A stretch of DNA of 15,480 nt from an uncultured Clostridia bacterium (GCA_937915925.1 CALGGM010000173.1:1-15480); one strand, 5' to 3'; positions 1 through 8,130 are shown, counted from the stretch's first letter. The notes: generated by a model not told the origin, from the sequence alone. Made by a program: numbers and translations.

Positions 1-26
1 GGGGCTGTGCCAAACAGCACAGCCCC
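1..26 (-). terminator. Hairpin, candidate terminator of the priA-ABC operon
   Basis: A perfect 10-bp inverted repeat: GGGGCTGTGC at 1-10 pairs with GCACAGCCCC at 17-26 around a six-base loop. On the minus strand it lies downstream of the last ABC gene, where a terminator is expected. The U-run that would prove it would lie to the left of position 1 and cannot be seen. Nothing T-rich follows the hairpin on the plus strand, which argues against plus-strand function. Confidence 0.55.
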
Positions 27-28
27 GC

Positions 29-74
29 AGGGAAACAAATCACTATTCAATTCGATTGTTCAGAAAGTTTCCCT
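29..74. other. Nested inverted repeat in the intergenic tail
   Basis: AGGGAAAC at 29-36 is the exact complement of GTTTCCCT at 67-74. The 30 bases between contain a second small palindrome, CAAT-TCG-ATTG, at 48-58. The arrangement could fold in DNA or RNA as a long stem-loop between the edge hairpin and the 118-168 repeat. Function is unknown. It may simply be part of the same non-coding repeat unit. Confidence 0.45.
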
Positions 75-117
75 ATGATAGGTGCGGAGATCCCGGCCGG
101 TTTTTGCGTTTGTTCTT

Positions 118-168
118 GGCTCCCCTGTGTAAGGGGAGCTGTCACCGACAGGTGACTGAGGGGTTGTC
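118..168. repeat. Dispersed palindromic intergenic repeat (gut-Clostridia type)
   Basis: Two adjacent stem-loops. GCTCCCCT (119-126) pairs with AGGGGAGC (132-139) around a five-base loop. GTCACC (141-146) pairs with GGTGAC (151-156) around GACA. The tail TGAGGGGTTGTC follows. From memory, this layout (CTCCCC hairpin, GTCAC hairpin, then TGAGGGGTT) matches a short repeat scattered between genes of many gut Clostridia. I cannot confirm copy number from one window. The repeat abuts the ABC gene so closely that its last two bases lie in the stop codon (167-169). Apparent short reading frames across it are artefacts of the repeat. Confidence 0.7.
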
Positions 169-2032
169 ATTTCAGCGCTTCCTGCACCTTGTCCTCCTGA
201 TACTGGTGCATGTAGAGGTCGTGGTAGTAGCCGCCTTTTTTGAGCAGCGTTTCGTGATCGCCCTCCTCGACGATCGCGCCGCCGCGGATGACGAGGATGC
301 GGTCGGCGTTGCGGATCGTCGAAAGACGGTGCGCCACGACAATGCTGGTGCGGTCCTTCAGCACCTCGGTGATCGCGCTCTGGATCAGCTTTTCGGTCTC
401 GGTGTCGATCGAGCTTGTCGCTTCGTCGAGCACGAAGATCTGCGGATCGGAGAGGATCACGCGGGCGAAGGAGATCAGCTGCTTCTGCCCGGTCGAAAGC
501 CGCACGCCGCCCTCGCCGACCTCGGTGTCGTAGCCCTTTGGCTGCTGTTCGATGAACGCATCCGCATGGACCATGGCGGCAGCGCGTTTTACGCTTTCCT
601 CGTCCGCGTCGGGTCTGCCGAAGCGGATGTTGTCGCGGATCGTGCCGGAGAACAGATGTGGGCTTTGCAGCACGTACCCGAGCGACGATTGCAACCACAG
701 CTGCGAGCGTTCGCGGTAATCCCTGCCGTCGATTAAGATGCGCCCGTTTTTCGGTTCATAGAAGCGGCAGATGAGGTTCACGATCGTACTCTTGCCCGCG
801 CCGGTCTCGCCGACCAAAGCGACCGTTTCGCCTGCGCGAATGTGCAGGTTGAAGTCTTTTAAGAGCGGCTCGGTCTCCTTATAGTAGAAGTCGACATGAT
901 CAAAAGTAATATCGCCTTTGATCGGCTCCCAGTTCTCGCGCTTCGGGTCCATCGACGTGCCGTATTTCGCTTCCGCTTCCGGCGTGTCCTTCACCTCGGA
1001 CTCGGTGTCCAGAAGGCTCAAAACGCGCTCCGCGCTCGCCTGCGCGCTCTGCATGTCCGCAAAGATGCCCGCGAGCTGCTGGATCGGGTCAAAGAGGCTC
1101 GACGCGTAGTTGATGAACGAAACGAGCGTACCGGCGGTGATAACGCCTAAAAACGTCTCGGTCCCGCCGATGGTCGCCTGCACGCCTGCGCCGCCGAAGA
1201 TCAGCGCAAGCGCTGTTCCGACCGCGCCCAACGAAACGACGAGGGGGAAGAACGTCGCGGACAGCACGGCTGCCTTGACGCTTGCCTTGCGCATATCCGT
1301 GGTGATCGCCTCGAACTCCTGCGCGTTCTGCTCCTCTCGCACGAGCGTCTTGGTCGTCATTGCGCCCATGATGCCCTCGTTGAACGCGCTCGTGATGCGG
1401 GAATTGTGCTTTCTCGCGACGCGCTGATAGCGGAGGATCTTCTTCTGCAGATACAGGCTGACGATTGCAAGCGGGGGAATGACCGCCGCCACGATCAGCG
1501 CGAGCTTCCAGTTGAACCAGAACATCGCCGCAAAGCAGAACACGATGTAGAAGAACGACCACAGAAAGTCCGTGATGCTCCACGCGATCATGTCACTGAG
1601 CCTTGCTACGTCGCTCACCATGCGCGCCATGAGGTACCCTGCCGAGGTCTTGTCGTAGAACGAGAACGACAGCGTTTGCAGCTTCCGATACGCTTCCTGC
1701 CGGATCGTAAACGAGATCATGGTTTCCATCTGCCCCGAGCGACCGATAAAGCGCGTGGTGCAGAATCCCTGCAGCACGACCAGCGCGACGTATACGCCGA
1801 AGAACAGCCATAGCCCGTCGGTCGTCGGCTCCGCTTCGGGACGCACGAACCGGTCGATTGCAAACCGCGTCAGGATGGGGTAGAGGGCGTCGATGATCGC
1901 AACGACGATCATGGATATGAGGATGCGAACGAACAGCGCGCGGTTGCGCATGGCGTAGCCGAACAGACGCTTCCAAAGCTTCGCGTCCATTTTTTCTTCC
2001 TGATTGAATTCCTGTTCGTGATCGTAACTCAT
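167..2032 (-). CDS. ABC exporter half-transporter, subunit with canonical catalytic Glu
   Basis: A 621-residue type IV ABC exporter half: an N-terminal membrane domain with about six helices (roughly 31-56, 73-92, 152-173, 176-195, 257-283, 294-314), then a nucleotide-binding domain from about 372. Visible motifs are Walker A GETGAGKST (408-416), the signature as LSTGQ (513-517) instead of LSGGQ, Walker B ending in D536 with catalytic E537, and the switch histidine H568. The start is fixed by GGAGGT at 2041-2046, eight bases upstream, and by an ATGA overlap with the preceding ABC gene. The pair should form a heterodimer exporting drugs, lipids or peptides. Substrate cannot be read from sequence. 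Families of this type include BmrCD, LmrCD and TM287/288; this subunit corresponds to the TM288/BmrD side. Confidence 0.93.
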   Translation of the reverse strand: MSYDHEQEFNQEEKMDAKLWKRLFGYAMRNRALFVRILISMIVVAIIDALYPILTRFAIDRFVRPEAEPTTDGLWLFFGVYVALVVLQGFCTTRFIGRSGQMETMISFTIRQEAYRKLQTLSFSFYDKTSAGYLMARMVSDVARLSDMIAWSITDFLWSFFYIVFCFAAMFWFNWKLALIVAAVIPPLAIVSLYLQKKILRYQRVARKHNSRITSAFNEGIMGAMTTKTLVREEQNAQEFEAITTDMRKASVKAAVLSATFFPLVVSLGAVGTALALIFGGAGVQATIGGTETFLGVITAGTLVSFINYASSLFDPIQQLAGIFADMQSAQASAERVLSLLDTESEVKDTPEAEAKYGTSMDPKRENWEPIKGDITFDHVDFYYKETEPLLKDFNLHIRAGETVALVGETGAGKSTIVNLICRFYEPKNGRILIDGRDYRERSQLWLQSSLGYVLQSPHLFSGTIRDNIRFGRPDADEESVKRAAAMVHADAFIEQQPKGYDTEVGEGGVRLSTGQKQLISFARVILSDPQIFVLDEATSSIDTETEKLIQSAITEVLKDRTSIVVAHRLSTIRNADRILVIRGGAIVEEGDHETLLKKGGYYHDLYMHQYQEDKVQEALK

Positions 2033-3843
2033 GCGTTTGCACCTCCTTCCGTCGGGAAGTCCTGAATCTCGGCGATGCGCCGATAGAGCCCGTCTTCGCG
2101 GATCAGCTGTTCATGCGACCCGTTCTGCACGAGCTTTCCGTGATCGAGCACAAGGATCCGATCCGCCTCTTTGAGCGTGGTGATGCGGTGCGAGATGATA
2201 AACAGGATCCCGTTTCCGTGATGACGCCTCAAAGCCTCGCGGATCTTTGCGTCGGTCTCGGTGTCGACCGCACTCATGGAATCGTCGAAGATCATGATCG
2301 GCGCCTTCTGCATCAGCGCCCGCGCGATTGCCACGCGTTGCTGCTGTCCGCCCGAAAGCGTGACGCCGCGCTCGCCGACGACCGTGTCATAGCCGTCCGC
2401 AAACTTCTCGATGACGTCGTGTACCGCGGCTTCTCGCGCGGCTTCGAAGAGCTCCGCTTCGTCCGCGTCCGGCGCGGTCAGCATGATGTTCTCTCGGATC
2501 GAGCGCGAGTACAGGAACGGCTCCTGCAAAACGATCGCGATGTTCTTACGTAAAAGCGCGTGATCGATGTCGTTGATCGGCGTGCCGTTGATCGTGATCA
2601 CACCCTCGCCTGCGGGGTAGAGCCGCTGTAAAAGCTGCACAAGCGAGCTCTTTCCGCTGCCCGTGCTGCCCAAGATTCCGATCGTCTGACCTGCCTTAGC
2701 GGTAAAGCTGATGTCGTCGAGCATGTCGTTTTTCGTGTCGTAGCCGAAGGAGACGTGCGAGAACGTGATGTCGCCGAGAAGGTCGCAGTCGTTTTGCGCC
2801 TTGCCGGGCTCGGTCTCGTCGTCCGCGTTCATGATCTCGTTAAGACGGTCCAGGGAGACCGTCGCCTTTCCCATATCGGCGAGCACGCGTCCGAGCTGAC
2901 GCACCGGCCACGTGAGGCGGCTCGTCAGCGACAGGAACAGATAGATGTCGCCGAGCGTGAACGGGTTCGCCGTGCCGCGCGTTTTGACGTAGAATAGAAT
3001 TCCGAACGCGAGTGACAGGGCGATCTGAATATAGCCCACCGCGTCGGAGCTGCCCCAGTAGAAGCCGAGCAGGTTCACGAGCCGGATGTTCTTTTTGCTG
3101 AAATCCCGGTTCAGCGCCGTGAACTTATCGAACTCGGCGCGCTGCTGCCCGAACGCGCGCACCACGCGCACGCCGGTCAGGTTCTCCTGAATCGCCGTCG
3201 AAAGCGCGCCCTCGGCTTCGTCGACCTCGCCGAAGTACTTGCGTACATAGCGGAAGTAGAGAAAGCTCGAGAACGTCAGAATCGGCATGACCGCCATCGA
3301 GATCAGCGCCATCTCCCAGCGGATCGCGAACATCAGCGCGGCGGCGACGACGAACATCACTGCGATGCGCAGAATCTCCATCAGCTGATTCGTGACGAAC
3401 TTGCGTACCGTGTCCACGTCGGACGTACAGCGCTGCACGAGATCGCCGGTCGAGACGTGCTTGTGGTAGTCGTAGGGCACGGCGTTCAGTTTGCGGTAGA
3501 GCATGTCGCGCATGGACTTTGCCATATGCTCCGCGCCCTTTGCAATGTTGCGGCGGCGCAGGAAGATGAACAGCCCGTTCAGCGCCGTAAAGAGGAAGAA
3601 CGCAAGCCCGCAGACCCAATAGCTTCGTGCCGCGGGTCCGAGCGATTTCAGCCAATCGAACAGCCATGCGGGAAGCGACGGGTCTTGCCCCAAAAGTACC
3701 CAGTCGAGCGTATAGCTTGTGACGACAGAGGAGCAGTACAGCATCACGATGCCGAGGATGACCTCGACGCCGCTTAGGATAAAGTATCCGCCCGCGCCCT
3801 TTAAAGCGGGCAGGAATAACGGTTTATATCGTTGCTTGTTCAT
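2029..3843 (-). CDS. ABC exporter half-transporter, subunit with degenerate catalytic site
   Basis: A 604-residue half-transporter with membrane helices at roughly 16-42, 75-96, 157-176, 179-198, 258-288 and 298-315, then a nucleotide-binding domain. Motifs are Walker A GSTGSGKSS (392-400), canonical LSGGQ (496-500), Walker B IMIFD ending at D520, and switch histidine H552. The residue after Walker B is D521 instead of glutamate, the mark of the non-catalytic half of heterodimeric exporters. An upstream in-frame ATG at 3882 would add 13 residues. I prefer the ATG at 3843 because AGGAG (3854-3858) lies ten bases upstream and it starts one base after the priA stop. It is cotranscribed with its partner, whose ATG overlaps this gene's TGA. 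Confidence 0.93.
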   Translation of the reverse strand: MNKQRYKPLFLPALKGAGGYFILSGVEVILGIVMLYCSSVVTSYTLDWVLLGQDPSLPAWLFDWLKSLGPAARSYWVCGLAFFLFTALNGLFIFLRRRNIAKGAEHMAKSMRDMLYRKLNAVPYDYHKHVSTGDLVQRCTSDVDTVRKFVTNQLMEILRIAVMFVVAAALMFAIRWEMALISMAVMPILTFSSFLYFRYVRKYFGEVDEAEGALSTAIQENLTGVRVVRAFGQQRAEFDKFTALNRDFSKKNIRLVNLLGFYWGSSDAVGYIQIALSLAFGILFYVKTRGTANPFTLGDIYLFLSLTSRLTWPVRQLGRVLADMGKATVSLDRLNEIMNADDETEPGKAQNDCDLLGDITFSHVSFGYDTKNDMLDDISFTAKAGQTIGILGSTGSGKSSLVQLLQRLYPAGEGVITINGTPINDIDHALLRKNIAIVLQEPFLYSRSIRENIMLTAPDADEAELFEAAREAAVHDVIEKFADGYDTVVGERGVTLSGGQQQRVAIARALMQKAPIMIFDDSMSAVDTETDAKIREALRRHHGNGILFIISHRITTLKEADRILVLDHGKLVQNGSHEQLIREDGLYRRIAEIQDFPTEGGANA

Positions 3844-3844
3844 A

Positions 3845-6082
3845 TCAGAACATCTCCTGTGGATTGATTTCAAGCTGCACATCCTCGCAGTCGGTTCTGT
3901 GCAGGTCGTGGAATTCGGAGACCGTTTTCACGGCGTCCTTGAGCCTTCTTGTGCGAAGGAGCTTCAGCACGATCTGATACCGCGCGTGCCCGGAGATCCT
4001 TGCGATCGGCGCCTGTGCGGCGACGAGCAGCAGAAGGTCCTGTTTCCCTTCCTCGCCGAGCGTGGTTTTGAGCGCGGCCTCCAGCTCCTTTGCGTAGTGC
4101 AGACAAGCCTTTTCCGCGGCGTCCTCGCTGCGGTCCGCGAAGACCACGCGGAGGAACAGGGAAAATGGGGGATAGAGGAGCTTTTTGCGCTCCATGATCT
4201 CGTAGTGGAAGTAGCTCACATAGTCCTGCGTCTTCGCAAAGCGGATGATCGGGTGGTTCGGCTCGTACGTCTGCAGCACGACGCGGCCCGGGAGATTGTC
4301 GCGCCCGGCACGTCCCGCTACCTGCGTCAAAAGCTGGAACGTGCGTTCCGGCGCGCGGTAGTCGGGCAGGTTCAGCGTCGTGTCCGCGGCGACCACGCCG
4401 ACCAAAGTAACGTTCGGGAAGTCGTGACCCTTTGCGATCATCTGCGTGCCGATCAGCACCTGCGCCTCCCCGCGGTGGAATGCGGAAAGAAGCTTTTCAT
4501 AGCTGCCCTTTTCGCGCATCGTGTCGGTATCCATGCGCAGCGTCCTGACGGCGGGGAAGAGCCGATGCACGGCTTCCTCGACCTGCTCCGTGCCGACGCC
4601 GAATTGCTTGATGAACGGCTTTTTGCAGCTCGGACACTCCTTCGGAAGCGGCTTTACCGCGCCGCAGTAGTGACAGCGCGTGCGCGATTCCGTCTTGTGA
4701 TACGTCATCGAGATGTCGCAGTTGTCGCACTTTAAGACGAAGCCGCAGCTTCGGCAGCTTACAAACGTCGCGTAGCCGCGGCGGTTGATAAACAGCATCA
4801 CCTGCTGTCCCATGCCGAGACATTCGGAAAGGCGCTCCGCGAGCTTGTCGGAAAAGATGCTGTTGTTGCCCATCAAGAGCTCGTCGCGCATGTTTACGAT
4901 CTCGACGGTCGGAAGCGGACGCCCCGCGACGCGGTCGGGAAGCTCCAAGAGCCGGTACTTTCCCGAAAGCGCCCTCGAATAGCTCATCAGCGACGGGGTC
5001 GCGCTGCCGAGCACGAGCGCGCCGCCCGTTTCGCGGACGCGCTTTGCTGCGATCTCGCCCGCAAGGTAACGCGGCGTGGATTCGCTCTGATAGCTCGATT
5101 CGTGTTCCTCGTCAATGATGACAAGTCCGAGATCGTCGACCGGCGCAAAGATCGCGCTTCGCGCGCCGATCACGATCTCCGAAAGCCCCAGACGGATGCG
5201 CCGCCATTCATCGAAGCGCTCGCCCGGGGAAAGCCGGCTGTGCAGCACCGCGATCCGATCGCCGAAGCGGTCCGTAAACCGCCCGACGGTCTGCGGGGTC
5301 AGCGAGATCTCCGGCACGAGCACGATCGCCTTGCGCCCGATGGCAAGGCAGTCCTCGATCGCTTTTAAGTATACCTCGGTCTTGCCGCTGCCGGTCACGC
5401 CGTGCAGCAAAAGAACGTCGCCCTTTCGCTGTTCGACGGCGGCGCGGATCGCGTCCGCAGCATTTGCCTGCGCCTCGGTGAGCGTATAAGCGGGCTTATG
5501 GATCACGACCCTGCCGGGACGGCGAAAGACCGTTTCGCTCTGTTCGATCAGAAACCCGCGGTGAATAAGCGCATTGACCGACGCCGTGCAGTTCGGATAG
5601 AACGCGTTGAGATCGGGGATCGAAGCCTCCGCGCCGATCTTTGCGACAAGCTCCAGAATGCGCTTTTGCGACGGCGCTTTCGAAAGCGCAAGGAACGCGG
5701 CGTCTAAATCGAGCCCGTCGGCAAGCTTGACCGTGCGAACCTTTTTCTCCTTCACGCGCATGCCGCGCATCTGCGCCGGGATCATCAGACGAAGCGCGTC
5801 CACAAAAAGGCAATGGTACGCGTCCTTCATCCATTCCGCAAGCGCGATCTGTTCCGCCGTAAGGACGGGGTAGCGCTCGATGATCCGCGCGATCTCCTTG
5901 ATGTTCGGATAATCCGCGGTCTCTTTGAGCGCGACGACAAAGCCCTCCTTGGTGTGGTTTCCCTGTCCGAACGGCACCAGCACGTGGTGTCCGAGCGCGA
6001 CGGGAAGCGCCTCGGGGATGCGGTACGTGAACCTTCTGTCCACTGCGGTATGGGCGATGTCAACGATCACTTCTGCAAACAT
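3845..6082 (-). CDS. priA: Primosomal replication-restart helicase PriA
   Basis: A 745-residue superfamily-2 3'-to-5' DNA helicase that recognises stalled forks and reloads the replisome. The N-terminus MFAEVIVDIA matches the PriA family's 3'-DNA-binding domain. Helicase motifs include Walker A GVTGSGKT (228-235), DEEH (324-327) and a QVAGRAGR-type motif near 587-594. All eight zinc-binding cysteines of the inserted domain are present: C443, C446, C452, C455, C470, C473, C483 and C486. The protein should therefore be active. The N-terminal family match fixes the start at 6082, yet no Shine-Dalgarno is visible. A terminator U-run ends only ten bases before the ATG. The stop is one base from the next gene, the ABC exporter. 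In Bacillus subtilis priA follows coaBC; that gene is not present here. Confidence 0.97.
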   Translation of the reverse strand: MFAEVIVDIAHTAVDRRFTYRIPEALPVALGHHVLVPFGQGNHTKEGFVVALKETADYPNIKEIARIIERYPVLTAEQIALAEWMKDAYHCLFVDALRLMIPAQMRGMRVKEKKVRTVKLADGLDLDAAFLALSKAPSQKRILELVAKIGAEASIPDLNAFYPNCTASVNALIHRGFLIEQSETVFRRPGRVVIHKPAYTLTEAQANAADAIRAAVEQRKGDVLLLHGVTGSGKTEVYLKAIEDCLAIGRKAIVLVPEISLTPQTVGRFTDRFGDRIAVLHSRLSPGERFDEWRRIRLGLSEIVIGARSAIFAPVDDLGLVIIDEEHESSYQSESTPRYLAGEIAAKRVRETGGALVLGSATPSLMSYSRALSGKYRLLELPDRVAGRPLPTVEIVNMRDELLMGNNSIFSDKLAERLSECLGMGQQVMLFINRRGYATFVSCRSCGFVLKCDNCDISMTYHKTESRTRCHYCGAVKPLPKECPSCKKPFIKQFGVGTEQVEEAVHRLFPAVRTLRMDTDTMREKGSYEKLLSAFHRGEAQVLIGTQMIAKGHDFPNVTLVGVVAADTTLNLPDYRAPERTFQLLTQVAGRAGRDNLPGRVVLQTYEPNHPIIRFAKTQDYVSYFHYEIMERKKLLYPPFSLFLRVVFADRSEDAAEKACLHYAKELEAALKTTLGEEGKQDLLLLVAAQAPIARISGHARYQIVLKLLRTRRLKDAVKTVSEFHDLHRTDCEDVQLEINPQEMF
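3854..3858 (-). promoter_or_regulatory. Ribosome binding site choosing the ABC start at 3843
   Basis: AGGAG on the minus strand, ten bases before ATG 3843 and inside the last codons of priA. It lies downstream of the alternative ATG at 3882 and therefore supports the shorter protein. Confidence 0.7.
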
Positions 6083-6092
6083 GCGTGTTTAT

Positions 6093-6124
6093 AAAAATAT
6101 GCCCGTTACGCGAACGCAACGGGC
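6093..6124 (-). terminator. Intrinsic terminator between rpoZ and priA
   Basis: On the minus strand GCCCGTTGCG pairs with CGTAACGGGC (one G-U) around a UUCG loop (6101-6124), followed by ATATTTTT (run of five U at 6097-6093). It begins 13 bases after the rpoZ stop. It should end most of the yicC-remA-gmk-rpoZ transcript, so priA needs read-through, antitermination or a very close promoter. A TATAAA sits at 6088-6093, but no good -35 accompanies it. Confidence 0.88.
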
Positions 6125-6137
6125 GGAAAAGATCCTT

Positions 6138-6332
6138 TCAGACCTCTTTCGGTGCGTTCAGAACCAGTTTGTCGTGATAGAGCTCGTCCACAGCCATGGA
6201 AACAGGCTTGTTCGTGCCGAGCTTCTCCGGCTCATCCTGAAGCTGACGTGCGCGTGCGGCAACGGCGGTCACCAGCATATAGCGGCAGCCTGCCTTTTCG
6301 ACCAGCTCGTTCAGAGAAGGATAATTCATCAT
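6138..6332 (-). CDS. rpoZ: RNA polymerase omega subunit
   Basis: A 64-residue protein starting MMNYPSLNELVEKAG and containing RYMLVTAVAARARQLQ, the family core that wraps the C-terminus of the beta-prime subunit and aids RNA polymerase assembly. The length is usual for Firmicute omega. The ATG at 6332 is preferred over the next codon's ATG because GGAGG (6342-6346) lies nine bases upstream. The ATG overlaps the gmk stop (ATGA). Position directly after gmk is the conserved Firmicute order. A strong terminator follows. Confidence 0.95.
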   Translation of the reverse strand: MMNYPSLNELVEKAGCRYMLVTAVAARARQLQDEPEKLGTNKPVSMAVDELYHDKLVLNAPKEV

Positions 6333-6955
6333 ACGGTTTCGCCTCCTGTAAGTTTCATAATCAAATTTGTATTCCGCTCGGTGCGCAAAAGCTCCGAGGT
6401 TAAGATCGCTTCCATCTCGCCGACGGCTTCTTCCACGACGTCGTTGATGACCATGTAGTCGTATTTCGGGAGCATTTTCAGCTCCTCAAGCGCCGTTGCG
6501 GTGCGCACGTCGATCGACTCCTGCGTTTCGGTGCCGCGCCCCACAAGCCTCTCCTTTAGAATCTTCAGGGACGGGGGAGCGATGAACACCAGCACCGCGT
6601 CGGGGCAGGCTTCCCTGACCTTCATGGCGCCCTGCACGTCGATCTCCAAGATGACGTGGTTGCCCTTTTCCCGCTCGCTCTCCACGAACGATTTCGGCGT
6701 GCCGTAGTAGTTCATGCCGAATACTTGCATGTATTCCAGGAACGCGTTCTCCCCGATCATGCGGTCGAACTCCTCCTTCGTTTTGAAGAAGTAGTGGACC
6801 CCGTCGATCTCGCCGGGACGCGGCGCGCGCGTCGTTGCCGAAACCGACATTTTGATCTCGGGGTGCTTCGCCATCAAAGCGGCGTTCACCGTACCTTTGC
6901 CGACGCCGGCGGGACCGGACACGACAAGCAGCAGACCTTTTCTCAACCTTGCCAT
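6329..6955 (-). CDS. gmk: Guanylate kinase
   Basis: A 208-residue cytosolic kinase that phosphorylates GMP to GDP using ATP, in purine salvage and GTP/(p)ppGpp supply. The P-loop GPAGVGKGT spans 14-22. The GMP-binding segment SVSATTRAPRPGE spans 37-49 and is the family hallmark. The length matches the usual 200-210 residues. AGGAG at 6961-6965 lies five bases before ATG 6955. The preceding remA stop is nine bases away and overlaps that binding site, and the gmk stop overlaps the rpoZ start, so the three are translated as one unit. Confidence 0.97.
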   Translation of the reverse strand: MARLRKGLLLVVSGPAGVGKGTVNAALMAKHPEIKMSVSATTRAPRPGEIDGVHYFFKTKEEFDRMIGENAFLEYMQVFGMNYYGTPKSFVESEREKGNHVILEIDVQGAMKVREACPDAVLVFIAPPSLKILKERLVGRGTETQESIDVRTATALEELKMLPKYDYMVINDVVEEAVGEMEAILTSELLRTERNTNLIMKLTGGETV

Positions 6956-6964
6956 AAAAACTCC

Positions 6965-7228
6965 TTATCCTTCCGCGCTGTATTCGGCGTTGAGCCGACG
7001 CGCGATGGTTTCCGTCTGCAGGGCAGAAAGCACGACGTGTCCGCTGTCCATGACAAGGACCGCACGGGTTTTTCTGCCGCAGCTTGCGTCGATCAGGATG
7101 CGGCGGTCGCGCGCGTCCTGCACAAGCCGCTTCACTGGCGCGGAGTCCGGACTGACGACGGCGACGATGCGGGAGGCGGAAACGATGTTTCCGAACCCGA
7201 TCGAAACGAGAGAGGAACCGTCCGCCAT
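6965..7228 (-). CDS. remA: RemA-family (DUF370) DNA-binding regulator
   Basis: An 87-residue protein that aligns closely with Bacillus subtilis RemA: GFGNIVSASRIVAVVSPDSA (11-30), PVKRLVQDARD (31-41) and GRKTRAVLVMDS (51-62). RemA forms ring-like oligomers that bind DNA and activate matrix and osmoprotection genes in Bacillus. The family is also widespread in non-biofilm Clostridia, where its targets are unknown. The ATG at 7228 has GGAG (7235-7238) six bases upstream and starts three bases after the yicC stop. Position between yicC and gmk is conserved across Firmicutes. Confidence 0.93.
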   Translation of the reverse strand: MADGSSLVSIGFGNIVSASRIVAVVSPDSAPVKRLVQDARDRRILIDASCGRKTRAVLVMDSGHVVLSALQTETIARRLNAEYSAEG

Positions 7229-7231
7229 GGC

Positions 7232-8107
7232 TTACTCCACGTTCTGGATCTGCTCGCGCAGCTTCTCAATCTCCGCCTTGCAGGCAAGCACGGATTTCGT
7301 GAGCGCGGCGTCGTTCGCCTTGCTGCCGATCGTGTTGCACTCGCGGTTCATTTCCTGCACGATAAAGTCCATATTCCGTCCGACCGGCTCCGCCGCGTCA
7401 AGATACGTCCGGAACTGCGCGATATGGCTCTTTAAACGCACAAGCTCCTCGTCGATGCAGCAGCGGTCCGCAAACAGCGCGACCTCGGTCGCAAGCCGCG
7501 TGCGGTCGATCTCGGTATCGGACAGCACGGATTCGATGCGCTCGTTGAGCTTCTTGCGATAATCCTCCGCAACATACGGCGCGCGGGCAAGGATCTCCTC
7601 GCGGTACGCCGCCATCGCGTCGACGCCGAGGGTCAGAGCCGCCTTCAAACGCTCGCCCTCCGCAATGCGCATTTCGATCAACGCGTCCAGAGCGCGGTCC
7701 GTCGCTTCCTTTGCAAGCGCGATCAGCGCGTCGGCGTCCTCGTCGGCGGGAACGATCTCGGTCACGTCGGGAAGACGGAGGACGTTCGAAAGCGTCAGAT
7801 CGTCCGTAAGATTTAGGGAGGCGTTTGCAGCGTGCGCGGCCTGAACATATGCCGAAAGCAGCGTCTCATCGACCCGAACGGTCTTTGCGTCGCTTCTTGT
7901 GTTGCGATAGTTTACGAATACGTCAACGTGTCCGCGCGAAAGCCTTTCGCCGATTGCGCCGCGCACCGCGTCCTCGATGCACGAGAGCACGCGGGGAAGC
8001 CGCAGCGATACGTCCAAAAAGCGATGGTTCACGCTTTTCAGCTCCACGGTCAGCTCGCGTCCGTTTTCGGCGGCTGTGCCTTTTCCGTATCCGGTCATGC
8101 TTTTCAT
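7232..8107 (-). CDS. yicC: YicC/YloC-family endoribonuclease
   Basis: A 291-residue protein that starts MKSMTGYGKG, the near-invariant N-terminus of the YicC_N domain. It ends with the DUF1732 segment, including DEELVRLKSH (219-228) and GRNMDFIVQEMNRECNTIGS (243-262). Escherichia coli YicC is an endoribonuclease linked to small-RNA turnover; the role in Clostridia is less clear. An upstream in-frame ATG at 8122 is rejected because GGAGG (8116-8120) lies between it and ATG 8107, at eight bases spacing, and because of the family N-terminus. First gene of the yicC-remA-gmk-rpoZ unit, with its own promoter. Confidence 0.95.
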   Translation of the reverse strand: MKSMTGYGKGTAAENGRELTVELKSVNHRFLDVSLRLPRVLSCIEDAVRGAIGERLSRGHVDVFVNYRNTRSDAKTVRVDETLLSAYVQAAHAANASLNLTDDLTLSNVLRLPDVTEIVPADEDADALIALAKEATDRALDALIEMRIAEGERLKAALTLGVDAMAAYREEILARAPYVAEDYRKKLNERIESVLSDTEIDRTRLATEVALFADRCCIDEELVRLKSHIAQFRTYLDAAEPVGRNMDFIVQEMNRECNTIGSKANDAALTKSVLACKAEIEKLREQIQNVE

Positions 8108-8115
8108 AGGTCGAT

Positions 8116-8120
8116 CCTCC
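8116..8120 (-). promoter_or_regulatory. Ribosome binding site fixing the yicC start
   Basis: GGAGG on the minus strand, eight bases before ATG 8107. It falls downstream of the competing ATG at 8122, so translation should begin at MKSMTGYG. Confidence 0.85.
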
Positions 8121-8130
8121 ACAAATGTGA

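Noticed and set aside
60..698. Minus-strand frame running through the 118-168 repeat into the ABC gene
   Set aside because: Its C-terminus is a translation of the intergenic repeat and the rest is an out-of-frame reading of the ABC nucleotide-binding domain.
3719..4735. Long plus-strand open frame (338 codons) opposite priA
   Set aside because: It is antisense to a complete, motif-rich PriA and its translation shows no family features. High GC makes long antisense frames common.
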